Of a stretch of 64,000 nt of DNA, positions 37,740 through 46,000 are shown piece after piece. The notes below the pieces were generated by a model that saw nothing but the letters and a program-made list of their open reading frames with translations, did not search any database and was not told where the DNA came from. Position 1 is the first letter of the stretch, and each line of letters begins with the position of its first letter. The translations under genes and the position numbers were made by a program. Origin of the DNA: Legionella fallonii LLAP-10. GTDB taxonomy: Bacteria; Pseudomonadota; Gammaproteobacteria; Legionellales; Legionellaceae. Location of the stretch: assembly GCF_000953135.1 (NCBI RefSeq), contig NZ_LN614827.1, forward strand, positions 1,145,001-1,209,000, in the 5' to 3' direction.

Positions 37740-38734
37740 TAAGAAACAATATCCTTCTAAGGCCCTCTCCCTAACCCTCTCCCGCGATTTAGCCTCTATT
37801 TTCAATCAAAACTCCTTTCGTGGGCGAGGGGATTTTTAGTGCCGCTGAGTTTATTGGATTTCTTTAGAAATGCTAAAGTGTGAGGAGATGCGGGGTGCGG
37901 GCACAGGAAGATTCGAGCATCGCATCGATGAAGCAATTTTCTCTGGAGTAGAGTTTCCGAAGAAAGCTATTCTATTTTTCATTCTCTCGCCCTCAATGGA
38001 TAGCGAGGCAGAATAATATTCAGAATGGCACGAAAAGCCCCCGGCGATTTAGCCTCTATTTTCAATCAAAACTCCTTTCGTGGGCGAGGGGATTTTTAGT
38101 GCCGCTGAGTTTATTGGATTTCTTTAGAAATGCTAAAGTGTGAGGAGATGCGGGGTGCGGGCACAGGAAGATTCGAGCATCGCATCGATGAAGCAATTTT
38201 CTCTGGAGTAGAGTTTCCGAAGAAAGCTATTCTATTTTTCATTCTCTCGCCCTCAATGGATAGCGAGGCAGAATAATATTCAGAATGGCACGAAAAGCCC
38301 CCGGCGATTTAGCCTCTATTTTCAATCAAAACTCCTTTCGTGGGCGAGGGGATTTTTAGTGCCGCTGAGTTTATTGGATTTCTTTAGAAACGCTAAAGTG
38401 TGAGGAGATGCGGGGTGCGGGCGAGGGGATTTTTAGTGCCTCTGAGTTTATTAGATTTCTTTAGAAACGCTAAAGTGTGAGGAGATGCGGGGTACGGGCG
38501 GAAGGCATAGGAAGATTCGAGCATCGCATCGATGAAGCAATTTTCTCTGGAGTAGAGTTTCCGAAGAAAGCTATTCTATTTTTCATTCTCTCGCCCTCAA
38601 TGGATAGCGAGGCAGAATAATATTCAGAATGGCACGAAAAGTCCCCTCGCCCGCGAAAGGGATTTTGATTAGAGCACAATACTCAATCGCGGGAGAGGGT
38701 TAGGGAGAGGGCCTTAGAAGGATATTGTTTCTTA
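37740..38734. mobile_element. 995-bp non-coding element: 50-bp perfect terminal inverted repeats plus 260-bp tandem units
   Basis: The ends 37740-37789 and 38685-38734 are exact reverse complements over 50 bases (starting TAAGAAACAATATCC). The complementarity continues imperfectly inward for about 60 more bases (CAAAACTCCTTTCGTGGGCG against CAAAATCCCTTTCGCGGGCG). Between them a 260-bp unit repeats head to tail: copies begin at 37784, 38044 and 38304. The third is cut after about 120 bases and joins a fourth partial copy that starts at about 38421. The first two copies are essentially identical. No transposase or convincing open frame is present, so it would need to be mobilised in trans, like a MITE. 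Confidence 0.85.
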
Positions 38735-38932
38735 ACCTGACATATGAACGACAATTATTCTATGGGCCACCTATGTAACTAGCTTCCGTGACTCGCTCCG
38801 AAGTAGATACAGTCGATTCTTCGAAGAATTTTAATCCGTTTGGCTGATATATTTCTTGTCCTTCTTGAGAAAATATTGTAGGCAGGTTCGAATTTTGAGT
38901 TGCTTCATCCTTCCCTGTTGCGAGCAAGCGGG

Positions 38933-39640
38933 CTACGTTTGATGAGGGGCTAATGTAATCCTAAGCCTCCATTTCTTTTCAGGGGGGGCATAATTAAAGC
39001 GTAACTCCAACTGCTCTTCGACAGTAAGTTGAAATTCGTAGGTTGCCAATAAGCGAAACAGTGACAATACTTCGGTCATCGCAATTCTTAGACCAGCACA
39101 GAGTCTTGCTCCTGTTTTAAAGCTTAGGAGTTCTCCTTGTTTTTCAAGAGCTCCAGGACGAGAGGAGTGAGGTTCTTCTGCAAAAAAATCAGAATTATAA
39201 ATAATACCTAAAGCGGTTTTAGGACTCCATCGTTCTGGAAAAATATCTTTAGCATTGATTGATTTCTTGCCTAAATGAGCTTGTTCCACGTTAGACAGAG
39301 GGATATCGGGAAAATGAGTTGAATGAGTATGTAGGTAGCAGTGGCATCAAAACCTAATAAAGGAATAAATAAGCTTTCATTGACTACATCCTTTATTAAT
39401 TGAGGCAGGAACGTATTGTCAAAAGTAGTGTTGGGTTCGTTGCTTTAATTTTTTATAGCATGACTTATTAATAGCTCCACGTGCTCCGCTTTTAATGTTT
39501 CTGACCCCATTATGCCTAATTGTTCTAATTGTTTTTTTAGCCTAGGGTCTTTGAGGACTATTACCGTGAGTAAATAATTCAGCCAGCTTTGTTCCTGGGT
39601 TAACTGTTTTGTTAATTCTGGGGAGGAATAACAGAAGGGG
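38933..39640 (-). pseudogene. Cytochrome P450, frameshifted remnant
   Basis: Three reading frames on the - strand hold consecutive pieces of one P450. The 5' piece reads LLTVIVLKDPRLKKQLEQLG and stops after SHAIKN. The middle piece reads VVNESLFIPLLGFDATATYI, which is the oxygen-activating I-helix with an AGxDTT-like GFDATA. The 3' piece (38933-39289) has the ERW-type region FPERWSP and the haem-ligand loop FKTGARLCAGLRIAMTEV. At least two frame changes or stops separate them, and the N-terminus is missing. The gene is therefore inactive unless the frames reflect sequencing error. Confidence 0.8.
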
Positions 39641-39844
39641 GGGACGCAAATTGAGCTGAACTCTTTAGCGTCTTCTCATTCTCAATTTGGTAGTATTTTG
39701 ACTGCTTTAGGATTTGTTGAGCATGGAAAAAATTATGTTGTGTGTAATCAACCTCATTTGATTAAAGAGGATGCAACGATGTTACACCGTCTTTTTGTCA
39801 GCATTCCTTTAGAATATCCCCATGAGATAGTTAACAGTCTTTAA
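39632..39844 (+). pseudogene. Unidentified coding remnant (C-terminal end)
   Basis: An open stretch of about 70 codons, without a credible start, ends at TAA 39842-39844. It reads LNSLASSHSQFGSILTALGF, then VEHGKNYVVCNQPHLIKEDA, then TMLHRLFVSIPLEYPHEI. It looks protein-like but I cannot assign a family. It abuts the broken P450 and a run of seven or more Gs, which suggests a deletion junction. proB starts 95 bases later. Confidence 0.4.
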
Positions 39845-39939
39845 ACACAGGGCTTGTTTTGGAAACAATAACTGCGCCATAATAAATTTCTGAGAAAAGA
39901 AAAGTAGCACTCTTTTAAATTTAAAGGCAGGTCAATTTA

Positions 39940-41010
39940 ATGAACATTGTTGTAAAAGTTGGCACTCAAAGCATTTTGTCTCATGATGGTAGTCCTTTTG
40001 AATCAGTAATGTTGCATTTAGTAGAGCAAATAGTGCAGTTACAAAAAGCAGGACATCAAGTCGTTCTGGTGAGTTCAGGCGCTGTTAGTTCCGGTAGAAA
40101 AGTGGCAAATCAGATGCTTGGACGTCAGTATGGCCATTCTACTGGGGAAAAACAGCTTTTAGCATCCTTAGGGCAGCATGAGTTAATGCGTCTTTATACT
40201 ACTTTGTTTAAAGACCATCAGATACTTGTTTCTCAACTATTATTAACGAAGCAAGATTTTCAAACGAGAAAGCATTATTTGAATATTGCACGTTTACTAC
40301 GAGAGATTTTAAAGCAAAAAAATATTGTCCCTATCATTAATGAAAATGATAGTGTTGCCATTGAAGAACTCATGTTTACCGATAACGATGAATTAGCTGG
40401 TCTTATTGCAGCACAAATGAATGTTGAGAAATTAATTATTTTAAGTAATGTTCATGGTGTTTATTCCGCACATCCTGACGAACCGGGTTCTGAAATTATT
40501 TCTGTGATTGATTCTGAGCAAGGATGGCCAGAAGTATCTGCGGTCAAAAGTACTCATGGTCGTGGTGGGATGAGTAGTAAATTAGCAACTGCTCGAAAAA
40601 TGTCAGGATTAGGAATCACTACTCATATTGCTAGTATTGATGTTCCTTCGGTGATTACCCGTATCATGAATCAAGAACAATTGGGGACTATCATTCTACC
40701 GAGCAAGAAAAAATCCAGTATTAAAAGATGGATAGCTTATAATAATAGTAAGCAAACAGGAGCAGTGACAATAAATCAGGGACTATTGGATATTTTAAAA
40801 GAAAATAAACGCATTATTAGTATATTGCCTGTGGGTATAGTACAGAGTAGTGGTTATTTTAAAAAAGGTGATTTAGTCGAGATACAATCAGTTTCTGGTG
40901 AGAAAATAGGTATAGGTATTGCTAAATACGATGCCAATAAATTAAATGAATGTTTAGGCCAGAAAGACCAACCTGCATTCATCCATTATGATCACTTACA
41001 CATTTTTTAG
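39940..41010 (+). CDS. proB: Glutamate 5-kinase
   Basis: ProB phosphorylates glutamate, the first and feedback-inhibited step of proline synthesis. The 356-residue protein has an N-terminal amino-acid-kinase domain (VVKVGTQSILS, VVLVSSGAVSSGR, VPIINENDSVAIEELMFTDNDELAGLIAA, GRGGMSSKLATARKM). A C-terminal PUA domain covers about residues 265-345 (GILQSSGYFKKGDLVEI-like). Length is normal. ATG 39940 has an AGG element ten bases upstream. proA follows 14 bases later, a two-gene operon. Confidence 0.96.
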   Translation: MNIVVKVGTQSILSHDGSPFESVMLHLVEQIVQLQKAGHQVVLVSSGAVSSGRKVANQMLGRQYGHSTGEKQLLASLGQHELMRLYTTLFKDHQILVSQLLLTKQDFQTRKHYLNIARLLREILKQKNIVPIINENDSVAIEELMFTDNDELAGLIAAQMNVEKLIILSNVHGVYSAHPDEPGSEIISVIDSEQGWPEVSAVKSTHGRGGMSSKLATARKMSGLGITTHIASIDVPSVITRIMNQEQLGTIILPSKKKSSIKRWIAYNNSKQTGAVTINQGLLDILKENKRIISILPVGIVQSSGYFKKGDLVEIQSVSGEKIGIGIAKYDANKLNECLGQKDQPAFIHYDHLHIF

Positions 41011-41024
41011 GAGTATTTTTTCTC

Positions 41025-42275
41025 GTGGACGATATGATCAATCACTTAAAAGCGGTGAAAGAGGCCAGTTATCACTTAAGGCTGTTGGACAATAGCAAAC
41101 GAGTTGATGTTTTATTACACTTGGCGGATCAGCTACGAAAAGCGTGTTCTCAAATCATAGAAGAGAATAAAAAAGATTTGGCTTTAATGGCCAAAGAGGA
41201 TCCTATGTATGATAGGCTGCTTCTATCAAAAGAGCGAATTCACGCTATAGCGAATGATCTGGAATTAGTTGCTGCGTTGCCTGATCCTTTAGGCGTTAAC
41301 CTTGAGGAACGAGTACAACCTAATGGCTTAAAAATTGAAAAAATATCGGTACCACTTGGTGTGGTTGCGGTAATTTATGAATCCCGACCGAATGTGACCA
41401 TAGATGTTTTTGCTTTATGTTTTAAATCAGGTAATGCTTGTGTTTTAAAAGGAGGTAAAGAAGCGCATCATAGTAATCAATTTTTAGTGTCTCTCATTCA
41501 TCGAAGTCTGCGAGAGCATGGTCTTGATACCCATTTGGCTTATTTATTACCGCCTGAACGCGAGGCAACAAATCGTCTGTTGAATGCAATGAATTTGGTT
41601 GATGTCTGCATCCCGAGAGGCAGCCAATCATTAATTCAATTTGTACGTGAGCACGCAAAAATTCCTGTTATAGAAACGGGGGCAGGGATAGTACATACTT
41701 ATTTTCATGTCAGCGGTGATGTGGAAAAAGGACGCTTTATTATAAACAATGCTAAAACAAGAAGAGTAAGTGTTTGCAACGCATTAGATACCTTAATCAT
41801 CGATGAGAGAAGCTTGCTTAATTTATATTATTTGGTTGAGTTGCTTATTCAAAACAATGTGGAACTATTCGCAGATGATTTAAGTTATAAAGCACTGGAT
41901 TCTTTTTATCCAGAAAAACTTCTTCACCAAGCAAAACCAGGTGATTTTGGCCATGAGTTCTTATCTTATAAGATGGCTATAAAAACAGTTTCATCTGTAG
42001 AGGAAGCAGTTGCCCATATCCGACAGCATACTTCAGGGCATAGTGAGGCTATTATCGCTGCAGACCAGGATGTAGTGGACTATTTTCTTGACCATGTTGA
42101 TGCTGCTGCTGTTTATGTGAATGCTTCAACAGCGTTTACCGATGGCGGACAGTTTGGTATGGGAGCTGAAATTGGTATTAGTACGCAAAAGTTACATGCT
42201 CGCGGTCCTATGGGGCTAGAAGCCTTAACCAGTTATAAATGGCTGATTCGAGGGGATGGGCAGATTAGAGTATAG
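41025..42275 (+). CDS. proA: Gamma-glutamyl phosphate reductase
   Basis: ProA reduces glutamyl-5-phosphate to the semialdehyde with NADPH, the second step of proline synthesis. The 416-residue protein shows the family stretches VPLGVVAVIYESRPNVTIDV, SGNACVLKGGKEAHHSN and CIPRGSQSLIQFVREHAKIPVIETG. The catalytic cysteine lies in NAKTRRVSVCNALDTLIID, and near the end come FTDGGQFGMGAEIGIST and RGPMGLEALTSYKW. The frame starts at GTG 41025 with AGGAG about twelve bases before it; ATG 41034 is an equally possible start. Confidence 0.96.
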   Translation: MDDMINHLKAVKEASYHLRLLDNSKRVDVLLHLADQLRKACSQIIEENKKDLALMAKEDPMYDRLLLSKERIHAIANDLELVAALPDPLGVNLEERVQPNGLKIEKISVPLGVVAVIYESRPNVTIDVFALCFKSGNACVLKGGKEAHHSNQFLVSLIHRSLREHGLDTHLAYLLPPEREATNRLLNAMNLVDVCIPRGSQSLIQFVREHAKIPVIETGAGIVHTYFHVSGDVEKGRFIINNAKTRRVSVCNALDTLIIDERSLLNLYYLVELLIQNNVELFADDLSYKALDSFYPEKLLHQAKPGDFGHEFLSYKMAIKTVSSVEEAVAHIRQHTSGHSEAIIAADQDVVDYFLDHVDAAAVYVNASTAFTDGGQFGMGAEIGISTQKLHARGPMGLEALTSYKWLIRGDGQIRV

Positions 42276-42320
42276 TTGCTACTAATAATATTCGGAGAAA
42301 AAATCATTTTTGTCTTGACT

Positions 42321-42343
42321 CCATAGAGTGTAAAACTCTATGG
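42321..42343 (+). terminator. Probable terminator after proBA
   Basis: A nine-base perfect stem (CCATAGAGT at 42321-42329 and ACTCTATGG at 42335-42343) with a five-base loop precedes a T/A-rich run. It lies 46 bases after the proA stop. The T-run is broken by A and G, so it is a moderate candidate. Confidence 0.6.
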
Positions 42344-42385
42344 TATTTATTTAGTTATTTTTTATAACCGTGTAAGGAAGCATTG

Positions 42386-43681
42386 ATGTATTTAACTATA
42401 AGAAATCTTTTTGGTCCTTTATTTCTCATTCTTGTTTGTCCTGTTTTTGTCATGCTGATGTGGTATACCAACACAGAACTTAACGGATCTTTGTTAGCTT
42501 TGTGGAATTTATTGTTGGAACAAGGTGTTGCGCAGACTATCTATAAAGTATGGGCACCTGTTTTTTGGGGTTCTGCTACTGCGTGGAAGGTTATTTTCTA
42601 TTTTACTATATTTCAATTGGCCATAATGCGTTTATTACCAGGGAAGATGTTTAATGGCCCTATTACTCCTCAAGGTAATGTTCCTGTTTATAAAGAAAAT
42701 GGTGCTTTGGCCTTTATTACTACTATGGTGGTATTTTGCGTCGCATCTTTTGGTCTGAATTTATTCCCCGCGACTATTTTGTACGATAATTTAGGGGCTA
42801 TTTTAGGTGCCCTGAACCTATCCAGTTTGATATTTTGCGCTTTTTTGTATGTGAAAGGGCGGTTTTTCCCATCAACCACCGATTCAGGAACCACTAATAA
42901 TATATTGTTTGATTATTATTGGGGGACAGAGCTTTATCCACAAATATGGGGTTGGAGTCTTAAGAAATTTATCACTTGTCGTTTTGGTATGATGAGTTGG
43001 GGACTTTTTCTTCTGTCTTATGCTGCAAAACAAGCGGAACTAGGTGGTTTGGCTAATTCCATGTTGATTTCCGTTGCCTTACAGCTTTTATATGTTGGCA
43101 AGTTCTTTATTTGGGAAAAGGGCTATTTGCGTTCATTAGATATTATGCATGATAGAGCTGGTTTTTACATTTGCTGGGGATGTATGGTTTGGGTTCCCTG
43201 TGTTTATACTTCACCTAGCATGTATCTGGTTCTTCATCCCATTCAATTAAGTGTGGGATGGGCTGTAGCAATCTTTGTTCTTGGTGTTGCAAGTATCCTT
43301 ATTAACTATTGGGCTGATGCACAGCGCCTTACAACTAGAGCCTCTAATGGTCAGTGTACTGTCTGGGGTAAGAAACCTGTTACTGTGTTAGCTCATTATA
43401 AAACTAGTGATGGCGAGAGCAAACAAAGTCTATTGCTTGCTTCTGGTTGGTGGGGTGTTGCTCGACATTTTCATTATGTACCAGAGATAGCTGGCGCATT
43501 CTTTTGGTCTCTTCCGGCGCTTTTTGAGAATTTCTCTCCTTATTTTTATGTTTGTTTCTTGACCGTTCTTTTATTAGATCGAGCATTTCGTGATGACAAG
43601 CGATGTGCCAATAAATATGGTCAATATTGGACTAAATACTGCGAATTAGTTCCGTATAAAATTGTCCCTTTTGTCATTTGA
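42386..43681 (+). CDS. ERG4/ERG24-family sterol reductase (7-dehydrocholesterol reductase-like)
   Basis: The 431-residue protein has about nine membrane segments and the family's C-terminal signatures: LLLASGWWGVARHFHYVPE and DRAFRDDKRCANKYGQYW followed by YCELVPYKIVPFVI. It has the FDYYWGTELYPQI and RFGMMSWGL stretches of delta-7/delta-14/delta-24 sterol reductases. These NADPH enzymes are eukaryotic in origin and also occur in Coxiella and Legionella, probably by old transfer. The sterol substrate is probably host-derived, since no sterol-synthesis genes are visible here. ATG 42386 follows AAGGAAG; TTG one codon earlier is unlikely. Confidence 0.9.
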   Translation: MYLTIRNLFGPLFLILVCPVFVMLMWYTNTELNGSLLALWNLLLEQGVAQTIYKVWAPVFWGSATAWKVIFYFTIFQLAIMRLLPGKMFNGPITPQGNVPVYKENGALAFITTMVVFCVASFGLNLFPATILYDNLGAILGALNLSSLIFCAFLYVKGRFFPSTTDSGTTNNILFDYYWGTELYPQIWGWSLKKFITCRFGMMSWGLFLLSYAAKQAELGGLANSMLISVALQLLYVGKFFIWEKGYLRSLDIMHDRAGFYICWGCMVWVPCVYTSPSMYLVLHPIQLSVGWAVAIFVLGVASILINYWADAQRLTTRASNGQCTVWGKKPVTVLAHYKTSDGESKQSLLLASGWWGVARHFHYVPEIAGAFFWSLPALFENFSPYFYVCFLTVLLLDRAFRDDKRCANKYGQYWTKYCELVPYKIVPFVI

Positions 43682-43713
43682 AGACCGCACATTTCAATCG
43701 TATAGAAAATAAG

Positions 43714-43826
43714 AATAGACCTCTTTCCTAGCTCGCTATGGAGAGGTCTATTATATTAGACGTTTTTCGAAACTCGCTGTATCAACGAGGCAATTCTCCG
43801 ATATGGCGAGTTTCGAAAGAAGTCTA
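43714..43826. repeat. Paired inverted repeats after the sterol reductase gene
   Basis: Two hairpins lie in the 210-base gap. AATAGACCTCT (43714-43724) pairs with AGAGGTCTATT (43742-43752). TAGACGTTTTTCGAAACTCGC (43757-43777) pairs with the inverted copy at 43806-43826 with two mismatches. The AATAGAC/CGAAAC wording recurs between fliE and fliF (62306-62376). The first hairpin could terminate transcription. Confidence 0.6.
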
Positions 43827-43891
43827 GTGCATGAGGCACGTTAGTAGAGTATGAGTTTTTAAGATAATAAAAAAGAAAAAGGAGTTTCATT

Positions 43892-45544
43892 ATGGATACA
43901 CAAGAACATACCGAACTAGGCAATGCCTTACGTTTTATTGGATGGGACGAATTAAAAGGTAATCCCTATATAAGTTTTGATGAGCAAGGTACTATGCATC
44001 TGAACTTGCAAGGCATAGCAGAAAATGGCCTTCCTCAACATATTGATTTAATTCTATCCGCAGGTGAGGTTGTTGGTATGTCCGGTGATTATTTTGGCGG
44101 AGGAGAAACAGATTTAAAGCTAGATCTACCTAGCAAACATGATTTTACCCATAATCGACAGAGTTATGAAACCGACTATTCTTGTGAGAACCTTGGGGAG
44201 TATTTAATTAATGAGCCCATCACAGAAAGTGAGATGCAAAAATTAATTGAGTCTTATCTGAAATTAGCCAATCCTAGCGTCCAAAAAAGTGAAATAGATA
44301 CTATTTATGCAATTAATGGGGCTAACTATATTCCCTTCTCTTCTACCTTAAACGGTTATGTTCAGCAATTAATGTTTGCCTTACGTGTTAAAAATTACGG
44401 CGAGATCCTCAATAGAAATCTATCGCATTTTACACCATGGTCAGTACGGGTTTATATCTTAGGGCATTCTATTGCGCTTAAATATGCGCGTATGTCTTAC
44501 GAATTAAAACGTCTGATTGAAGATGAGCATTATACTTCTAATAATGAGGAGTTTAATACACTGATTGCGACTCTTAAGCAATCTAATGAACTCTCAAAAG
44601 ATAAACTACAAGACCTGGTTTACAGATATCAAGCATTAGCTTTGGGAATGGAGCTGTTTTGTTTTCATTATTATTCCGATCACTATGCCGCGGGTCATGG
44701 AGCCTTAGTCGGGGATTTGCGAGAAGAGTTGCCTGCACGTTTTGGGCTATTGGGCGGTATTTTAGTTAATAGTGTGCACGATGAATTAAATAGGGTAACC
44801 GTTTATACTAAAAAACCTTACGATCCTACCCCTGATATTACTGATCCCCCAGTTGAAGCTGGTGGTGACGGGGATTTTAATAGTGCTAAAAACTATTATA
44901 ATAGGCTGGCTTGTATTGCTGGCATGCAAGAGTCTATGCAAGATCTTCATAATGTATTTCTAGGCCATGATATACCTAAGCAAGCAAAGTATGGGGGGTT
45001 AGAAAAGCTGCCAGATATTGATGTGAATTATCGTCAACCGCAGCCACTATTTCTCTTAGGGGATGACAATAAAATTTATTACCGTACTAATTTAAGTAAA
45101 ATACGAATCCTTGCTCCTTCTGAGTTTCAAGAAACTTATCGTTCACCGACTAGACATGGTTATACCGAATTAACTAATTCGTTTATGGCGTTTATTTTAG
45201 TGATAATGCTGCGTGTGTTTTCTTATTTTTATGAAGGGCAGCTACAGCCACTTACTGAAGGCGAGTTGCGACGCATAGAATTTGAAGAGGCTCTCCTTAA
45301 TCCCGGAAGAAAACCTATTCCTCAACCACCCGTTGTCGAGACTGGAGTACAGCCAGTGCCAGAGGCAGAACCTGTTTCTTTACTTCATTGGCAAGAGCCA
45401 GCAAGCAAAGAGACTATGTTCAAAGGGTTAAACAGAAATGGTTTCTTAGCACCAAAATCGCCACCCAATACCCCTGTTTCTGCACTTAGTGAAGAGGAAC
45501 AAGAAGAAAAAACGTTTACTAGTGCATCTGCCGCTGCTGCATAA
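43892..45544 (+). CDS. Zinc metallophospholipase C-like protein (PlcA/PlcB/PlcC group), candidate Dot/Icm effector
   Basis: The 550-residue protein resembles the Pseudomonas/Legionella zinc phospholipase C group. The early stretch SAGEVVGMSGDYFGG matches the GDFYG-type N-terminal motif. NRNLSHFTPWSVRVYILGHS and the FCFHYYSDHYAAGHGALVGD block match the histidine/aspartate metal-binding blocks, followed by VNSVHDELNR. There is no signal peptide, so export by the Sec route is unlikely. The C-terminus is proline-rich then acidic (LSEEEQEEKTF) followed by a run of small residues, which fits an E-block Dot/Icm signal. A start with AAGGAG is clear. Activity on phospholipids and translocation are inferred; the catalytic assignment is by eye. 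Confidence 0.72.
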   Translation: MDTQEHTELGNALRFIGWDELKGNPYISFDEQGTMHLNLQGIAENGLPQHIDLILSAGEVVGMSGDYFGGGETDLKLDLPSKHDFTHNRQSYETDYSCENLGEYLINEPITESEMQKLIESYLKLANPSVQKSEIDTIYAINGANYIPFSSTLNGYVQQLMFALRVKNYGEILNRNLSHFTPWSVRVYILGHSIALKYARMSYELKRLIEDEHYTSNNEEFNTLIATLKQSNELSKDKLQDLVYRYQALALGMELFCFHYYSDHYAAGHGALVGDLREELPARFGLLGGILVNSVHDELNRVTVYTKKPYDPTPDITDPPVEAGGDGDFNSAKNYYNRLACIAGMQESMQDLHNVFLGHDIPKQAKYGGLEKLPDIDVNYRQPQPLFLLGDDNKIYYRTNLSKIRILAPSEFQETYRSPTRHGYTELTNSFMAFILVIMLRVFSYFYEGQLQPLTEGELRRIEFEEALLNPGRKPIPQPPVVETGVQPVPEAEPVSLLHWQEPASKETMFKGLNRNGFLAPKSPPNTPVSALSEEEQEEKTFTSASAAAA

Positions 45545-46000
45545 GTGAGGTCCAAAGTTTTGTATACGCTCCGCGGCATGCCCGCGGAGTCTTAAAGCGT
45601 GTCTCAGTGGTAGTTGATGTTATTTGAACTAAGCGATTGTTGGATTGACATACATAGACGATGTTTTTGTGTCGATTTCCCCTATTTGGCCTACTGTGTA
45701 CGTCGGAACTGTTTTCGGTCAAGATTAGTTCCCATTTGCATGATGTAGTTGTCATTTCTGTCCCTAAACCCTGGTATTCTGGCTTAAATGTTTAGACATA
45801 TAGATTCTAATTATTTGGCGCAAGAGAGGAAGTTAATTTTCGCCACATAATGCCTATATTTAGATCGTTTCTCGCTGATAATCCACTAACCTATTGACCG
45901 AAAACAGTTCCGACGTACACAGTAGGCCGATATTTAATTGATGATCGTTATGTATAAATATTGTATAATATGATTGTTTTATATTACCAGGTTTAAACTC
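45545..46000. other. Intergenic region between two effector candidates
   Basis: This 456-base gap holds a hairpin CTCCGCGGCATGCCCGCGGAG (45569-45589), a possible terminator for the upstream gene with no clear T-run, and the 241-bp inverted-repeat element described separately. No coding region was recognised. Confidence 0.6.
45688..45928. mobile_element. 241-bp non-coding element with perfect 35-bp inverted ends
   Basis: GGCCTACTGTGTACGTCGGA and following (45688-45722) is the exact reverse complement of 45894-45928. The 171 bases between are AT-rich with no open frame of note. No target duplication is evident by eye. No second copy was found in the window. It looks like a MITE whose transposase is elsewhere. 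An alternative is a large regulatory or recombination stem. Confidence 0.75.

Larger units (their letters stand above)
37538..39939. other. 2.4-kb region with no intact gene
   Basis: This stretch contains a degenerate GGTCAATTTGTTGCTCGAC palindrome at about 37568-37586, a 995-bp inverted-repeat element, a broken cytochrome P450 and an unidentified coding remnant (each listed separately). Nothing else was recognised. It looks like a graveyard or insertion-prone site between the NUDIX gene and proB. Confidence 0.75.

Noticed and set aside
37784-38640. The 260-bp tandem units as a CRISPR array
   Set aside because: The units are adjacent with no unique spacers of constant length and far exceed CRISPR repeat size. 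No cas genes are present.
38470-38679. 69-codon open frame on the - strand in the inverted-repeat element
   Set aside because: It lies within repeated non-coding sequence and has no ribosome-binding site or family likeness.
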